Shown piece by piece: positions 10,102 through 23,200 of a stretch of DNA of 64,000 nucleotides (positions are counted from its first letter, which is position 1; each line of letters starts with the position of its first letter). A model generated the notes under the pieces. That model was not told the DNA's origin. It saw only the letters and a list, made by a program, of their open reading frames with translations, and made no database searches. Position numbers and translations under genes: made by a program. The stretch spans positions 61,321,430-61,385,429 of the forward strand of contig ML679961.1 in NCBI GenBank assembly GCA_007922225.1. Direction: 5' to 3'. The DNA is from Emydura subglobosa (Eukaryota; Chordata; Testudines; Chelidae).

Positions 10102-11269
10102 ATGTGTTTAAATTACTTGTGCTCTGGCCTAGTGTGGGCTGCAGTTTTGTGTGGTAATAGTGATATTGGCCTTTTAATTTTTTTTAAATATTAAAGTTGC
10201 TAGTAAGATTTTTGTTTCAGTTCCTTTGGGAACGTGCTGATCAATTTATTTGCAGTCACATAAGGCAGCATTATGTTATGGCATTCCTGTTTATATCCTC
10301 CTGCATTAGTTTGTGAAGGTAGAAATTGCCACAAAACGACAGCATACGCTAACAATCATGATCATCAGCTTGTTGCATTTGAGTGGCATCTTAATAAGAA
10401 CTTGTACTCCCAGTACATAGGCTTCTGCCTATCAAGCTAGAGGTGCAGCTTCCCTGGATCTGCCAAGGAATCAGTGTATCCATACTGGAGCAGATCTGAT
10501 TCCATCCAATGGAGGGCAGCATTGCACTTACATAAACACACTGCAAGATCTGCAGCGTATTCTTTTTTGGAGTGTTCTTGTCACCTTCTTTGTGCTCATA
10601 TTGCAATTCTATAATAATTTAATATTATTTAAATGTGTATTTATTTGTATTTATAGATCTAAGTCCCAGAAGATGCTTGTGTTGCTCAGAGATGGTTCTA
10701 CTGAAGATGTTAAAAGAAACCTGCTCTGTATCCTGTGATATCAACTTCAGGTCCACTGAAGGAAGAAGATCACCAAATACACCAAAAAGATGGCAAGTAA
10801 AATGAACTTTCACAGTAAAGACTTTTACATTATATAACAGTTCGTAAAATAAGATCTGGTATATGCAATTTGTGTTGCATTGTGTTAATGCAACATTACA
10901 GTGCTGCTTCCGTCTGAGAAGTGACCCTCTGAGAATTGCATTGTGAGTTCTATACTTATTGGCTCTCAATATTTTCCATATAAAATGTGTTCAATAATGT
11001 GTGTATGTGTGTATATATTTTTTTAAAATTTACTAACTTTATACATTCAGAATTCATATTGGACTCAGAGTCAAGCTGGGTTCTTTCCTTGTAATTCACT
11101 GTTAGAGAAGTTGTGTAAGTAAAACTTTGCTCTCTGCTGCCCTTTTGCAGTCCTATTGTCTTCAGTGAGATTGGTCAGATGTAACTGACTGGGACTTACT
11201 ACACAATTTTGTTGAGGATTCATAAGAGAAATGGATAAAAAGAGAGAGGGTAAAACTTCCAAAAACACT

Positions 11270-11405
11270 AAATCCCATTTTCAAAAGTAATGTAGGCATT
11301 TAGAAGCCCATTGAAAGACAATGGGACTGAACTAAGTGCCTTAGTCACATCTGAAAATGGGACTTAGTCTCCAAAGAGACTTAGATGCTTTGAAAATGGC
11401 TTCCA
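11270..11405 (+). repeat. palindromic repeat, 'ttttcaaaa..gaaaatgg' family
   Basis: Seen: 'atcccattttcaaaag' and 'ttagaagcccattgaaagac', then 'tctgaaaatgggacttagtc' and 'gctttgaaaatgg'. Left and right arms are near reverse complements. A related longer copy lies at 26565-26800. Confidence 0.5.
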
Positions 11406-11559
11406 TTTAGTTCCATTTAATGAAGTCAATGGTCATTCTTATATCTTGTTCCATAGTCTCAGTCCAATTCCAATGAAAATTCTGTCTTAAATCTACTCTA
11501 TTGGTTGATAGTGTCGTTGCTCTGGTGGAAGGTAGCTATTGTGGAAAATCATGGAGGCA

Positions 11560-11810
11560 GAGGTGATCTCTTAGGTAGCTAAAGCCAATCCCATGGAGAG
11601 CTCAGAATGTCAGGACAGAGAACTTGAGTTGGACTCTGTATTCAGTGGGGAGCCAATGCAGAGTGAAACACTGGGATGATGTGCTCATAGAGAAGCTGTG
11701 GGAAACACCCGGCCTCACTACAAAAAAGTGTGCCAGGATCTGCAGATGGTTTCTTGGTATTTTGTTATAAATAATATCCCTTGTGATCAAGACTTTGCTG
11801 GCTGCCACTA
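11560..11810 (+). repeat. ancient CR1/L3-like LINE 3' fragment (tentative)
   Basis: Seen: 'gagttggactctgtattcag', 'ggggagccaatgcagag' and 'ggatgatgtgctcatag'. This order (gaactgg..cctgtatt, gggagccagtgcag, gatgtgctc) is what I recall for old amniote L3/CR1 tails. Assigned on word order only. Confidence 0.35.
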
Positions 11811-13309
11811 TTCCCCCTCTGCCCCCTTCTGCTGAGTCATTTAATCAGTTTATAGATTCCTAACAGGATGGTTGCAATTCAGGATCAATTTCCAGCAACA
11901 TGAAAGGCCTAGTGAAAAGAACTGGATGGTGTTCCAGAGGAAACATTTTTGCCCTGTATATAAAACTACTTAAGTCTACTTCAGCTCTTTACTAGTCTCC
12001 ATCAGTTGGGAGGTTGGACCTTCATGAAGCTGGAAAATATTTCCCCTCTACTGAGCAGTAGCAGATGGCAGGGCCTTGGAGATTGGTTTCCTCTTGAGTA
12101 AAAATCAGTGATACAGTTATCTTCTTAGGCAACTTGATTATTTCCATTATATACACCAGCCTTTGAACAGAGGGGGTCGCAAATGGTATGTAGGCAAAAT
12201 CCTCTTTCTGGACTTGCAGCCCCAAACCAGTGCTTGGTTCCCAGGAAACAACTTTGTATCAAGAATTAACTCTAGTTAGATAGATAAACACAGAGTATGA
12301 ACTCTGTTGCTATTTGCAACAGCTCCTCCCCAAAGAAACTGTGTGACAAAACTAACAATAATATAGTGTTTCAAACCCTGTACCCTGCTTGCGTGTGAAG
12401 AAAACAAATTTGTAAGATTGTGTGGAAGAGTGATATCTAGTAACTCCTTCCATAACAATATTTAATGTTGGACACAGAACAGCCCTCTTCCCCCCCATTT
12501 TCCGTTTGCTGGAGATTTATGTTGTTTGTTCTCCTATATCTGAGTCTTCTGTATCTGAAGAAAAAGAGAAGTGCATGGTTTTTATGAAGTATGTAGGCCA
12601 CTGTTGTGACAACTAGACTACAAATTTACCCAAATTGTGATCTCAGCTGTAAAAACTATTTAAAAGTTCATAAGATCTTACAATAACTTATAATAACAAA
12701 TGTTGCTGGGAAAAAGTGTGATGGAGACAGAATAACTGGATTAGTCTAAACAAAAAGAACAAGATAATATAATTTTAACACAGTCCTTGAATCATACTTG
12801 TTAAAAGCAAAAAATGTGGAGCCACAAGTAAATGAGCCAAAATAGGTATATCAGATATTGGGTCTAATTGTTGAACAAAATAATGAGGGGATGAGCTATT
12901 CCATCTATCACTCCCTTTTTAGGTCCTTAAAATAAATATTTTTGTGGAAAAAATAAAAAAGAACGAAAAGAAGAACAGAGGGAAAAAACAGACAGAAAAT
13001 ACTGTAGTGAGTTTCACCATCATGACTACTGTCTCCTGGGACCCTGGACCTTCTTTGTCTTAGTACTGAGGGATGTCTTCCAGACGGGGCCAGAGAGAGG
13101 GACCCAGATGTCATTGCCACCATGCTGGATCCAGCTAAACTCCAAACATCACCTGGGATGACAGTTATTACCATCTTTGATACTGTCAAATAAGGGAGCT
13201 TTTCCTTCAAGATTGGACTTTAACAGCAGCAGCAATGACATCTCCAGCCCATTTCAACTAACCTCTTTTCCTCAAAAGGACACTTATTAACATCTTTATT
13301 GCAATCTAA

Positions 13310-13850
13310 GGCCTTGTCTATGCTACAAAGATAAGTTGACCTAGGTGAGGTCAACTTACAGCCACCGCATTAATTACTGCGATTGCTGATGGCCATACTA
13401 CCCTCCTTTTGGGTTGGTGGTACGCGTCCTCACCAGGAGTGCTTCCACCAACTTAAGAGGGGCAATGTGGGGAACTGAAAGCCTGTTCTCTTAGCTGACA
13501 GCTCCCTGCTGAGAGTCCGGGTTCCTGGCAGGTGCCCCCTTTTCCCTCCAACTTCGTATTCAGCACCAGGAGCTGGGGGAAGCCGCCCAGGGCTTCTCGC
13601 CTCCAGGGAGCAGGGTTCAGCTGCCCCAGCTTTCTTATCAATTTCTGGAGCCGTGAAATTGGCAAGAATGCCAGCCAACACCCAGTGTAAGGAATGCAAT
13701 GTCTACACTGACGTTGCCCTAACTACACTAACATAATCCCTACACCTCTCGTTGAGATGGTTTTATTATGTTGGCATTTCAGTGTGTGCACCTCCACTGT
13801 TTTGTCTACAAAAGCTGACTTTTGTCGACAAAACTAGTGCAGACCAGCCC
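13310..13850 (+). mobile_element. PIF/Harbinger non-autonomous element, 541 bp
   Basis: Seen: terminal inverted repeats 'ggccttgtctatgctac' (left) and the reverse complement of the right end, 'gggctggtctgcacta', flanked on both sides by the trinucleotide TAA (13307-13309 and 13851-13853). Known: 3-bp TWA target duplications define PIF/Harbinger. The middle (about 13480-13680) is GC-richer than the flanks and gives long minus-strand frames (13430-13699, 13453-13665) without transposase motifs. These are probably not genes. Confidence 0.8.
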
Positions 13851-14287
13851 TAAGAGACTGTCAAATGGGGGTTTTTCCTTCTAAAAGCTGCCTACAGCTA
13901 AAGAAAAAGGGAACAAAGGATACTGTTTAAAATGAAAATATTTAACAGTTTACATTTCAAATGCTTTAGCTGTTTTTCATTCTTCCCTGTATCTTTCATA
14001 AAAGTTCAACATTATTTTTAATGGTGTATTTGCCATGATGCTCAGCAGGCTGAGATCTCCGTATACCAATCTTCAAACCTTGTTTAACACTGTTTGATGT
14101 TGGACAGTGACTGGGTTATGTTAACACCTTTTAGCCTATTTATTCCATCTCAATACAGCACAACTCTCAAGTTTTCTTCTGCTAGGACAGGAAAGATTGG
14201 CTGTGGGAGCTTTCCTGTCTCTTAAAATATCCAGAATATTTTTTGTTTGAGGCCTTTCAGGAGTGAGTACATGGTGAAGGTCCACCT

Positions 14288-14462
14288 CAGTGAGAGGTAG
14301 TAGCTATGCTGGCAGGAAAAGTTCTCCCACCAACATAGCGCTCTCTGCATGGGGTTGGGGGAGGGTTAAGGTTGGTTTAACGATGTCACTAGGGTGTGGA
14401 TTTTTCACATCCCTAAGTGACATAGTTATACTGAAGCAAGTATGCAGTGTAGACCCAGCCTC
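14288..14462 (+). mobile_element. truncated Harbinger-type MITE
   Basis: Seen: 'tctcccaccaacatagcgct', 'gggtgtggatttttcacat' and 'aagtgacatagttata', ending 'cagtgtagacccagcct'. The right terminus matches the neighbouring MITE families; the left terminus is missing or decayed. Confidence 0.6.
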
Positions 14463-14611
14463 AGAATTATTTGAAAGCAGTAAACTGGTTTGGAAGGAAA
14501 TAGGAGATGAATGAAACTTCTAAACTAACAAACATTTACAAAGAATGTATATGCTAACATGTTCTTAGTAAAGTCTAGTGAGAAGCTCTTTAGGAGTAGA
14601 AAAGAAACTCA

Positions 14612-14870
14612 GGACAGGTCTACACTACCACTTAAGTCAATCTAACTTATGTCGCTGAGGAGTGTGACACTCCCTGAACGACACCAGTTACAACGACCTA
14701 AGTGCTGTCCACACCAGCACTATGTTGGTGGGAGACGGAGGTGGAGTAATTATACCGACGGGTGAGCACTCTCCTGTCAGCATGCAGTGCCTTCACCAGA
14801 GGAGTTACAGCAGTGCAACTACATCAGGTGCAGCTGCACTGATGTAGCGCTTCTAGTGTAGACCTGCCCC
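14612..14870 (+). mobile_element. Harbinger-type MITE, about 259 bp
   Basis: Seen: left 'ggacaggtctacactacca' against right 'ttctagtgtagacctgccc', forming a terminal inverted repeat. Internal 'taacttatgtcgctgagg' and 'cctgaacgacaccagttac' form a second inverted pair. Known as an abundant turtle MITE type. Flanking TSD not clear. Confidence 0.8.
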
Positions 14871-17800
14871 GTAACTGGATGCCTATATTATGGAACTGAG
14901 AGACCATTCCTGTTTTGCATAATTTATTGGTATCTAGGTTCCAAAAATCTTTGGCTTTGGGCTTGATCACATGGAAATCAAAAGAGTAGGTAAGAGCTAT
15001 TAAAAATGACTTATAGAGTTAGTTATCACTTCCCACAAGAAAGTACTTTCTAATTAGGAACTGGAAATCTACCCAAGTCCCCAGGAAAGAATTGCTAAGA
15101 TAACTGGCCGTAGGATCTAAATTGCATACTCTGTGCTATGACCTTGTGGGGGATCAGGAAAGATGACAGATGGAGTATGCTGTATGAAATGGCTAAGAGC
15201 TTCCAGAGGCAACCAGACCATGGGGTATAAGCTGTATTAATTACCTGACAAGATATAATTGATTTTTCTTCCTAGGTAACAACTGAGTATAAATTGACTA
15301 ATAGCTATGCACTCACTTTTTCTGTAAAATAAACCTGATTTTATAAAGGACACAGAACAAGATAAGGGGAAGGGGAACATATAATGCAATTATGTCAACT
15401 GGTGGAGAATCCTCATCTTGAATACTGAGTTAAGGTTTTGTTGCCTTTGGTCAAAATGACTCATGAGAAAAAGAAAATAAGTGATTCAGTGCAATATACA
15501 TGTGTGTGGTTGGGGACAAGAAGAGCTTTCAGATGAGGAGAAATTGAGAGAATAATATTTTATTTGTAGATAAAAGATCATATTAGAATATGACAGAAGT
15601 GTATAAAATAGTTCTCGTAATGCAAGAGCAAGGAGGTTCAGCAAAACTGAGATGACAAATGGGTGTTATTGTTTATGTACTGCAGCACTCTATATGCTCT
15701 GTGTCAAACAAATAATTGCTCTGTTCCTGACTGGAAGAGCTGACCATTTAAGACCCTAATTATGCAACTGAATCCATGTGAGCAAACCTTTCTGCTGGGT
15801 GGAATCTCATTGTTTACATTGGCACTTGGCATGGATATAAGGATCTGTCCATGAAGGTCTGAGTGCAAGATCAGGTCCAATCCTATAAAGTGCTGTGTAG
15901 AGCTGGCTTAAAAATGTTTGTTTAAACTTTTTTTTTTCTTTTGGTGGAAATCTGAAAACCAAAAAACTTCAACTAAAATGTGAAATATTTTGATTTGGAA
16001 ATGCTGTTATGGTGCTTCATGGTAATTGCAGTCTGGATAGTTCATGCTCCCAATTCCCTCTATAGTCTGCACATCATGAGAAACATAGTCAGTCTGGGAG
16101 CACGGCCCATAGAGGAGAATGGGGACACCAGGCAACTGAACTCTCAGGAGGCATAGCATCAGCATTTCTAGAAGTGTGTACACATGATGAAGTGACTTAG
16201 TGTGACATTTTTTCATAATTCCCTTTGGGCTGTTTTGCAACCTATGTGTGGTTCTCTTTCCCCCTTCCCGCCAAAACTGATAACTTTTGAACATTCAAAA
16301 TGAAATAAGAAAAATAAACTTTTGAGCTCTTTTGCATTTTGTTTTGTTTTTGCATTGTTTTTTTTTGTTTTCTCACCCTGAATAGAATTCAGAACTCACA
16401 TGGAACCGGTTTCTGAAGATGGAGAGTGGGCACTTGAATCTTCATTGGGAAGCTGTCCCATGCATGAGGGTACCATGAAAGGGGACATGAAGTCAGGAGC
16501 AGATAGAAACTGAAGTGTGTGTAGCTTCTTAATTGTTATAGACTTTCTGTATTTTCTATGTCCTGCTCCTTTTAAATATCTAGTTATCTGCCTGGGCAAT
16601 TGCCATATTGTGATGTAGAATTGATGCAGCATGGAACAGCAGAGATGGACATTGGTTTCTTTTATGGAGACTTTACTTTTGTTCTTTCTTGGCTTTTCTT
16701 TCAATATGAAAGATTCATTCACTTTCAGTTTATGATCTGAAAAACACAACAGACAAAAAGGAGGGAGGGAAGTCTGGAAAATGGGGAGCAGAAGCATGTA
16801 TGGGAGCCAGTGCGGTCAGAGGCATGCTAAAGGCAGGGCAGAGTTAGGAAGAACTTTTAAAGTCTGAAAAGCGTGTACTCTGAGTAGAATGCTAAGGGAA
16901 GCCGAGGAGAAAATAAAAAAGATGTGGAGCTGTGGTCTGAGGAAGCTTATTTCGATTTTGTAATAATTATTAAAAAGGGTGCCTAACACCTTCCTTAATT
17001 ATATAATATAATGAAAACCTAGCAACACTGAAATCCTTCAGACAGGAACTCAGCCAGCCAGCTTCCTGTAGAAACTCCTTTTACTTGCTTCCCATGATGG
17101 TAAATAGGTGGAAAGGAAACTTTTCTTTTTTTTTTTAAATTGAACAGGTCTTTTGGAGCTCTGTTGTTACAGGGCACTATTGATGCAAATAATTTAGACC
17201 TCAGTCCACCAGATCACCTATGCGTATGTGTAACTTTAATGAAGTGAGTAATTCCACTTATTTCAATGCAGCTACTTTGGTCTCTTAATGTTACTCTCAT
17301 GCTTAAATGCTTTAATGGACCAGGACCTTAGCCATACATATTTCATTTCAGCTAGCATAGCAGTAGTTGCAATGGCTATCCAGATACAAGTGGCTAGTCT
17401 TGGGGGCTATCACGTTGGTGTGGAGAAGAATCTGCCTTGTTTGCTAGTAGGTTTTATAGTCCTATCTGAGGCTTGTAAGCAACAGCCAAGGGTACAAAAT
17501 ACACTCTTTTCACAAGATCATTTTCCTCTCTGCAGTCTTTCTCTTACCTTCAGGCAAGTGTTGCCCAGAGGGTGGGACAAAAGGAGCAAACCCATGGAAC
17601 AATATGATTATTGGATGAAACATATCTACTGTATGGAACCCAATTATACATATATGAATTAAAAAGACAATATCATGCTGAAAATGGGGAAAATACATAT
17701 GATACTTTGACGGAGTCCGTGTAAACGTGGCGGTATTGCTGCAGTGCTGAAGGCACACCAGCTTAAATAAAACTCGTATTGAGTTTTATTAAGTGGGTGG

Positions 17801-18415
17801 GCTTACAATTGTAAATATAAATCACTTGCACGCAGGGTATAAGACTAAAGAGGGTTTATATTTCGATAATAATAAGCAAAGGTACAAAACGATTTCTTTC
17901 CTTGACCAGTCTATCAGTGAACTTCTCAGTTCCAGTCCTAGCAAATGGAAAATGTAACAGATGTTTAGTGGCAGGCAGATGTGGTGGAGTGCAGGTATCG
18001 AAGCAATGAAACCATTAGCGAAGAGACCAGAAGGAAAAACTCAACATGCCTGCAGACTTGTGCATCAAAGTGGACTATTCCTCTAAACAGTTAAAATGTT
18101 TTAAATTAATTTTATTGGCCGCTTCATCTTTCCCAGCAACAAGAAGGCAAATTGACACAATTGTCCAGCATCAAGCCTCCCTTCCCTGAGAGAGGCTTTG
18201 GCAGGTAGCAGTCGCAAGCCATTCTTTACCCCAGGAAGGCTTCTCTCGTGAAGTGAGAGCTTGAGGTCAGTGCTGCCTCCCAGCCAACATCCATCTGTGC
18301 TGTGCTGTCCCCCTGGCAATCCTTTCCTCCAAACTGGACATCTATTGCAGGTGTAGCAGAGTGGGGCTGACTGAACTCATGGCAGCTTATTAAGCCCTGC
18401 TCTTGTACCACTATA
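14871..18415. other. intergenic, no gene seen
   Basis: AT-rich sequence. The longer frames (16396-16797 minus, 17288-17662 plus) have no recognisable domain, no plausible splice context and ordinary non-coding composition. No repeat of clear identity apart from short A/T runs. Confidence 0.5.
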
Positions 18416-18423
18416 ATCTAGGG

Positions 18424-18590
18424 CTGTGATTCTCAACCTATTTACTGTTGTGGGCTGCATATGCTGCTCTCTGTATTATGTAGGCCGCATCCACACAATA
18501 TACATACCAACTGTATGGCCCTGAGAATGTCACATGGGCCGCAGTTGTGTGCTGATTGGGCTGCAAGCATGCATGTGTTGAGAACCATTG
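18424..18590 (+). mobile_element. hAT-type MITE, 167 bp, with perfect 8-bp TSD
   Basis: Seen: inverted ends 'ctgtgattctcaacc' and 'tgttgagaaccattg' (reverse complement 'caatggttctcaaca'), flanked by the identical 8-mer 'atctaggg' at 18416-18423 and 18591-18598. Internal 'gtgggctgcatatgc' and 'catgggccgcagttgtg'. Known: 8-bp duplications and CAGTGGTTCTCAA-like ends belong to hAT elements. Confidence 0.88.
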
Positions 18591-18998
18591 ATCTAGGGCT
18601 TTTAAAGAAGGTGACAGTTGGGGGGCTGGCAAAACTGACAGCATCCTTTTAACTGTCAGGTGTCCCTGTATAGTGCTTAGGGTTGTTGTTATATTCATTC
18701 AGCAAGCATTAGCAAAGAGCTGCATTTCTGTTGTAGCATGCTGGGCATATTTAATAATTCACTGCAAGTCAGCAGCTGAGATACAACCCACACTCTTCAG
18801 CATGGAAAGCACAGGCCTTTAACCACTTGAGCTAAACATGGGTAAACTCCTTCAGCTGTCAATAACAAACTCTTATGCTCTTTGGGGCCAGCCTTTGGGA
18901 GACATGATCACACATCTTTAGGTTATTTGTTAAACGTAAAACTGCTAATACTGCCTCCTCTGTTACCAGTAATACAGCTTGATGTAATTTCACATTGA

Positions 18999-19180
18999 GT
19001 ATATCTACAGTGTGCAAAACACCCCATACAGCCCCCCAAAACCTGCTAGTGAGTCTCAGAATCCAAGTCAACTGAAATGAGGCTTAAAATAACAGTGTAG
19101 ACATTCCTGCTTGGGCTGGAGCCTAGACTCTGAGATTCACTCACAGGTTTTTGGATTTTCTTTCTAGTGTAGACATACCT
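18999..19180 (+). mobile_element. MITE of the 'tgtctacagtg' family, about 182 bp
   Basis: Seen: left end 'gtatatctacagtgtgcaaa' and right end 'ctagtgtagacatacct' are inverted copies. The inner part ('gtgtagacattcctgcttgg', 'ctggagcctagactctgag') is shared with the element near 1689-1845. TSD not resolved. Confidence 0.65.
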
Positions 19181-19459
19181 AATGTTAAATTACAATGTCA
19201 AGCTCAGCTCCTGCCCTCAGAGGAGGCAATATCTGAGCACCTTTTGTATAAAATCAAGAGCAAAAAATGGACTTCATGGAGTCTTTGGCATTTCTCCCTT
19301 CTTGAGGTAAAAACTCTGCTTGCAGTAGCGTTTGTTTTTTTCATTTTTTAGATTTTATTAATTTTACTACTACTTGTTCTAGGTAAATTTGTTTCAGGAT
19401 TGACTTACGATGGCATATGCAAATCCCACACTGGCCACACAGTGCAAGTCTGTCTACCC

Positions 19460-20204
19460 AGGCTGGATCATGATTTAAATCAAGTGGAAAGCCTCGATTT
19501 AAATAATTGATTTTAATCAATTTTTCCATTTGTACTTTTATTTTCTAAAGAGAGGTGCATTCTTATTGATTGATAAAACCATTAAAACATCTTGATTTAC
19601 AACTAAATAAAGCTTTTATACTAGGTTTGGTACATCTTTTTGCTACTTAGGAGGGTATAATATAACTATATACATTTATTTAAGCAATTATATAGCTTTA
19701 TATGGTCAGATTCTTATTAATTGTACATTTTTAAAGTTCTGTTGTTTTAGTAGATAATTAACTTTCTGCTCATGATTTATGTCAAGCTGAATTAGGATGG
19801 TAATTGGAATTTAATTAAACTCACAAAACAAAAATAAATTTTATATGCTATTAAACAAAACAAGTCCTTAATAGAGTCTGTGACCTATTGTGCCATATTT
19901 ATAAAGCTTGACCTCTCAACTTAGATGTTTTCCCTCTGATTCTTTCTTTATACAGAAAAGCAGCCTTTAACTCAGTTTTTTGATAGAGGCTCATGGATTC
20001 AGCATATTTATTTTTTAAAAATGTTTTAAACAATTATATTAAATGTAGGCCTTAACATATTTTGTATTAAACTCAGATTTCATTCTAAACAGGCTTATTT
20101 TTAAAAGAACTTCTTATAATTGAAATAAAACCAAAATAAATCCAATTTAAATAAGAACAATTCCATTTTTTTATCACTCCCACCCTGAATTTTTATCTAC
20201 CCTG
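19460..20204 (+). mobile_element. hAT-like non-autonomous element, about 0.75 kb (tentative)
   Basis: Seen: left 'caggctggatcatgattta' and 'gatttaaataattgatttt'; right 'cactcccaccctg' followed by 'atctaccctg', whose reverse complements start 'cagggtgg' and 'cagggtag'. The body is very AT-rich. I recall a turtle repeat with CAGGGTGGATTGATTTAAATCA ends. The exact right border (20187 or 20204) and the TSD remain open. Confidence 0.5.
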
Positions 20205-23200
20205 CTCCCACCTGCGGTGTAGACATACCTGAGGAAGCCTCAGACTGAAGCCTTCTGTAGCCATTTAAAGACACATCTTGTCTTCTTCACTCTCCCAAGT
20301 AGTCCCATTGAATTAAATGCGTGAGCAGATTTTGGACCAGATTTCTGTTCTATTCAGGTTCTTATCATCCTTATCACGTATCTCATCACTGTAGAGTGTG
20401 TAAAGCCACACACACTCCTTTAAACATCCTTTCTTCCCATGTGGCTCAACTCTGAATGAGAGGGGCCACCTTAAGGATCTGATGACAGTTCAGTCACCAG
20501 CTCCTATTCAGTCCTTGGCACCTCTCTTGCAACAGCCACCAAGAATGTAAATTAGAACAAATGGGACAGTGGTTTCTGTTTTGCTGAAAATTTGACCACT
20601 GGGAACTGGAATGAGACTGTTAAACTCATTATTCAAGTGGTTCTCTTGGAAATCAAATGCTGTAGCATAGATCCATGTACTTCAAACAAATTAACAAAGT
20701 AGGGTACGTATGGTTCAATAGAAATGTCAAATTGTGCTTGTGTTCAGCTTTGTTTGTGTAGGATCTACAATAAATATCCTTTGCCTTTTTCAGTGTTTTA
20801 GAGTAATTTGGTCCACTTCGCTCAGCTGGCAGATCCTAAGCCCCCAACATCAGAAAATCTGCTTGGTGCATGGATGGGTCACAGCAATACAAACTCCCCT
20901 CCTGGCCCCTATTTTGCCAGGCAGGGCAGAACAGGTACAAAGGGACAGGGCTGGCTAGAGATCCGGGAGGCAAGGGCCTCAGGAAGATATACTAATGAAG
21001 GGCCTGAGAAGACTGGAAAAATAACTTATGTTGAATTCAGTAAGATTTGCCTCAAGCTCTAAGCTCCCAAAGGGAGTTTAAAGCTGGTCTCTTTTCACTG
21101 TGAACAATGATAATGTCTGTAGGGTGGGGATGCAAATTGCACCTTCCTCTCCTGCAGGGATAAATCAAGCCCATTGAGTTTAAAAAGAAACACAAATGAA
21201 ATATGAAAATATAAAGTATGCAACTTGTAAAGTATTTTGGGTTAAATTTGTAATGGAGCTATATAAATGTAACTGAGGGCAAAATTAGGCCTTCTATGTG
21301 TTGTTTTTGGCTATGACAACTTGTTAGTGTCCTTTGATGTCCCCATTCTCCATGATGTTGCTGGGCAGATTATACGGTTTCACTTATCTGGCCTTTGCAT
21401 CACACTTCATTCCATCCCACCTGCTTGCCTATATGAGACCATTCTCTACATGTTTTACTCACATCTCTCTGTTTATTGACAGTGATCTGGATCAGGTATT
21501 GTAGCCGGCTTTTTGTGAGGCTATTCCCTCCTCCCTATCCCCCCCATCTGTTACTGGAGTCAGTGTGTATGGCTGGGGGGGAAAGAATGGGAACTTGCTC
21601 TTCGACAATAGTAATGTCCTGCCAGATTTCCAAAACTCCCAAGTGAGTAATAGCAGCTACATTAATGTTTGAGGACAGTGACTGAGAACTTGGTTCAGTT
21701 TTTATACCCTATTACAAGGACCATCCTTGGATCTATGAACACTTAAGCAGAAATCTGCTAATTGTAAATAATATTTGTCTATAGATATTTGGGCTGTTAA
21801 AGGACTCCTGTGCAGCTTTGTGGATGATTGCTTTAATTGTCGTTTTGTTTTGTTTTTTTAACTTCTGCCTTTTGAGATGGAATAATGGACTATAAACTTG
21901 TTTTGATGTCTGAAAAAAATATTAGCTCCTCTTGATATTATGGATAGATGTTAATCTTTACCATAGTTAAAGCTGAAATATGCTTTCCATTATAAACTTA
22001 ATTTTGACCCAGCCTCTAACTTTGCCAAACCAAAACCAAGATCCCTGACACTTGGAATGTCATAATTAGAAAAGGTTTGGTCCAGAAACTCCAGACTTGT
22101 ATTAATTTTTCATGGCTAGTACTGCTGCCTTCGACTACATTTTTGGAAAGTGGGGTGTATAAACTTATGAACAGTGTTTTAAATACTGCAAACCAGCTTG
22201 TTTGAAAGTTAAGAAACCCATACCAGCCAACTAAATGCCCCCTATATTTTGCATCAGCTACAATGTATGTTTAATAAATCCTACATAATCTGATAGGTGC
22301 ACATAATAAATCCTGCATGAGCCAAGGCATCTTAATTGATCTGCCTTAAAGATCATCTGATCCTTCATGGAAAATTGTACCTGCTATTTTTATATAGAAA
22401 CTATTCTACCTATTACCTAATGTTTCTGTCCTCCTCCTCCCTGGTTTTTCATGACTAAGAACTTTGGCATGAAAACAATACTTTATGCTTAAGTGTTCCT
22501 GTGATCCTGTTGCTTATTTCTCACCTGAAATGTCATCATAATCCTCTCTAAAATCCAAATTGCTGCAGTATAAATGACTAAAATGTCACAAATAAATTAT
22601 GACTTCAGCTGGAGAAAAAACAGCAGGAGCAGATGAACCATTAAAAGTGAAAGACTTCCTTTCAAGCAAATTTCTCTATAGTAAACCAGAGTGGTAAGAA
22701 AAGCTAATAGTGATGTTGATGTAGAATTGGTTCTAAATGTTTTTCAAGAATTTCCTAATAGGTATGAACTGCCTTTTAATGTTTTTATCCTACAAACAGT
22801 AGAACCACTGTTAGAATAAAAACTGATGCTTGTGGGTGCAGTGATAAGGTAGTCCCAAGGTTACCAACCTGACTTCAAAGATTAAATGACACTTTGTGTG
22901 CATGTACAATATATATTACATAAAGAAAAAAGTTAACACTTAGGTTGCAAAGTCAAGCACTTAGAAGTTAGGAAATGCCAGAGTTAAGGTTATTTGTGCA
23001 ATCTTTATTCAGCCCCCTTGTGCATATGCTTTGATAGTTTTTGATTACATGATCACATATTATGAAAAGTGCTACATAAAAGCTAGGTGGTATTTTCCCC
23101 CTCCTTCACACTGCCTGGGCACTAGCAGGGTGAACACTGAGAACATAGGAGAGATAGTCGCCCTGCTTCTCAGTTCTGTGATGCCAGGTACAAGTGGTCT

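Larger units (their letters stand above)
8341..13306. other. intergenic; old repeats only
   Basis: No exon recognised. Within it are a palindromic repeat (10033-10101), a second palindromic family (11270-11405) and a CR1/L3-like piece (11560-11810). The remaining sequence is AT-rich without clear structure. Open frames of 60-114 codons show no domain features. Confidence 0.6.

Noticed and set aside
13430..13699. Two overlapping minus-strand frames of 70-89 codons
   Set aside because: They lie wholly inside the TAA-flanked Harbinger element 13310-13850 and lack transposase motifs.
16396..16797. 133-codon minus-strand frame, among the longest in the window
   Set aside because: No domain, signal or repeat identity. 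Its length is within chance expectation for 64 kb of AT-rich DNA, and no splice sites suggest an exon.
18760..18850. Possible tRNA gene around 'ccactctt..aaccacttgagc'
   Set aside because: No complete A and B boxes or cloverleaf could be drawn. It is better explained as a decayed SINE or chance.
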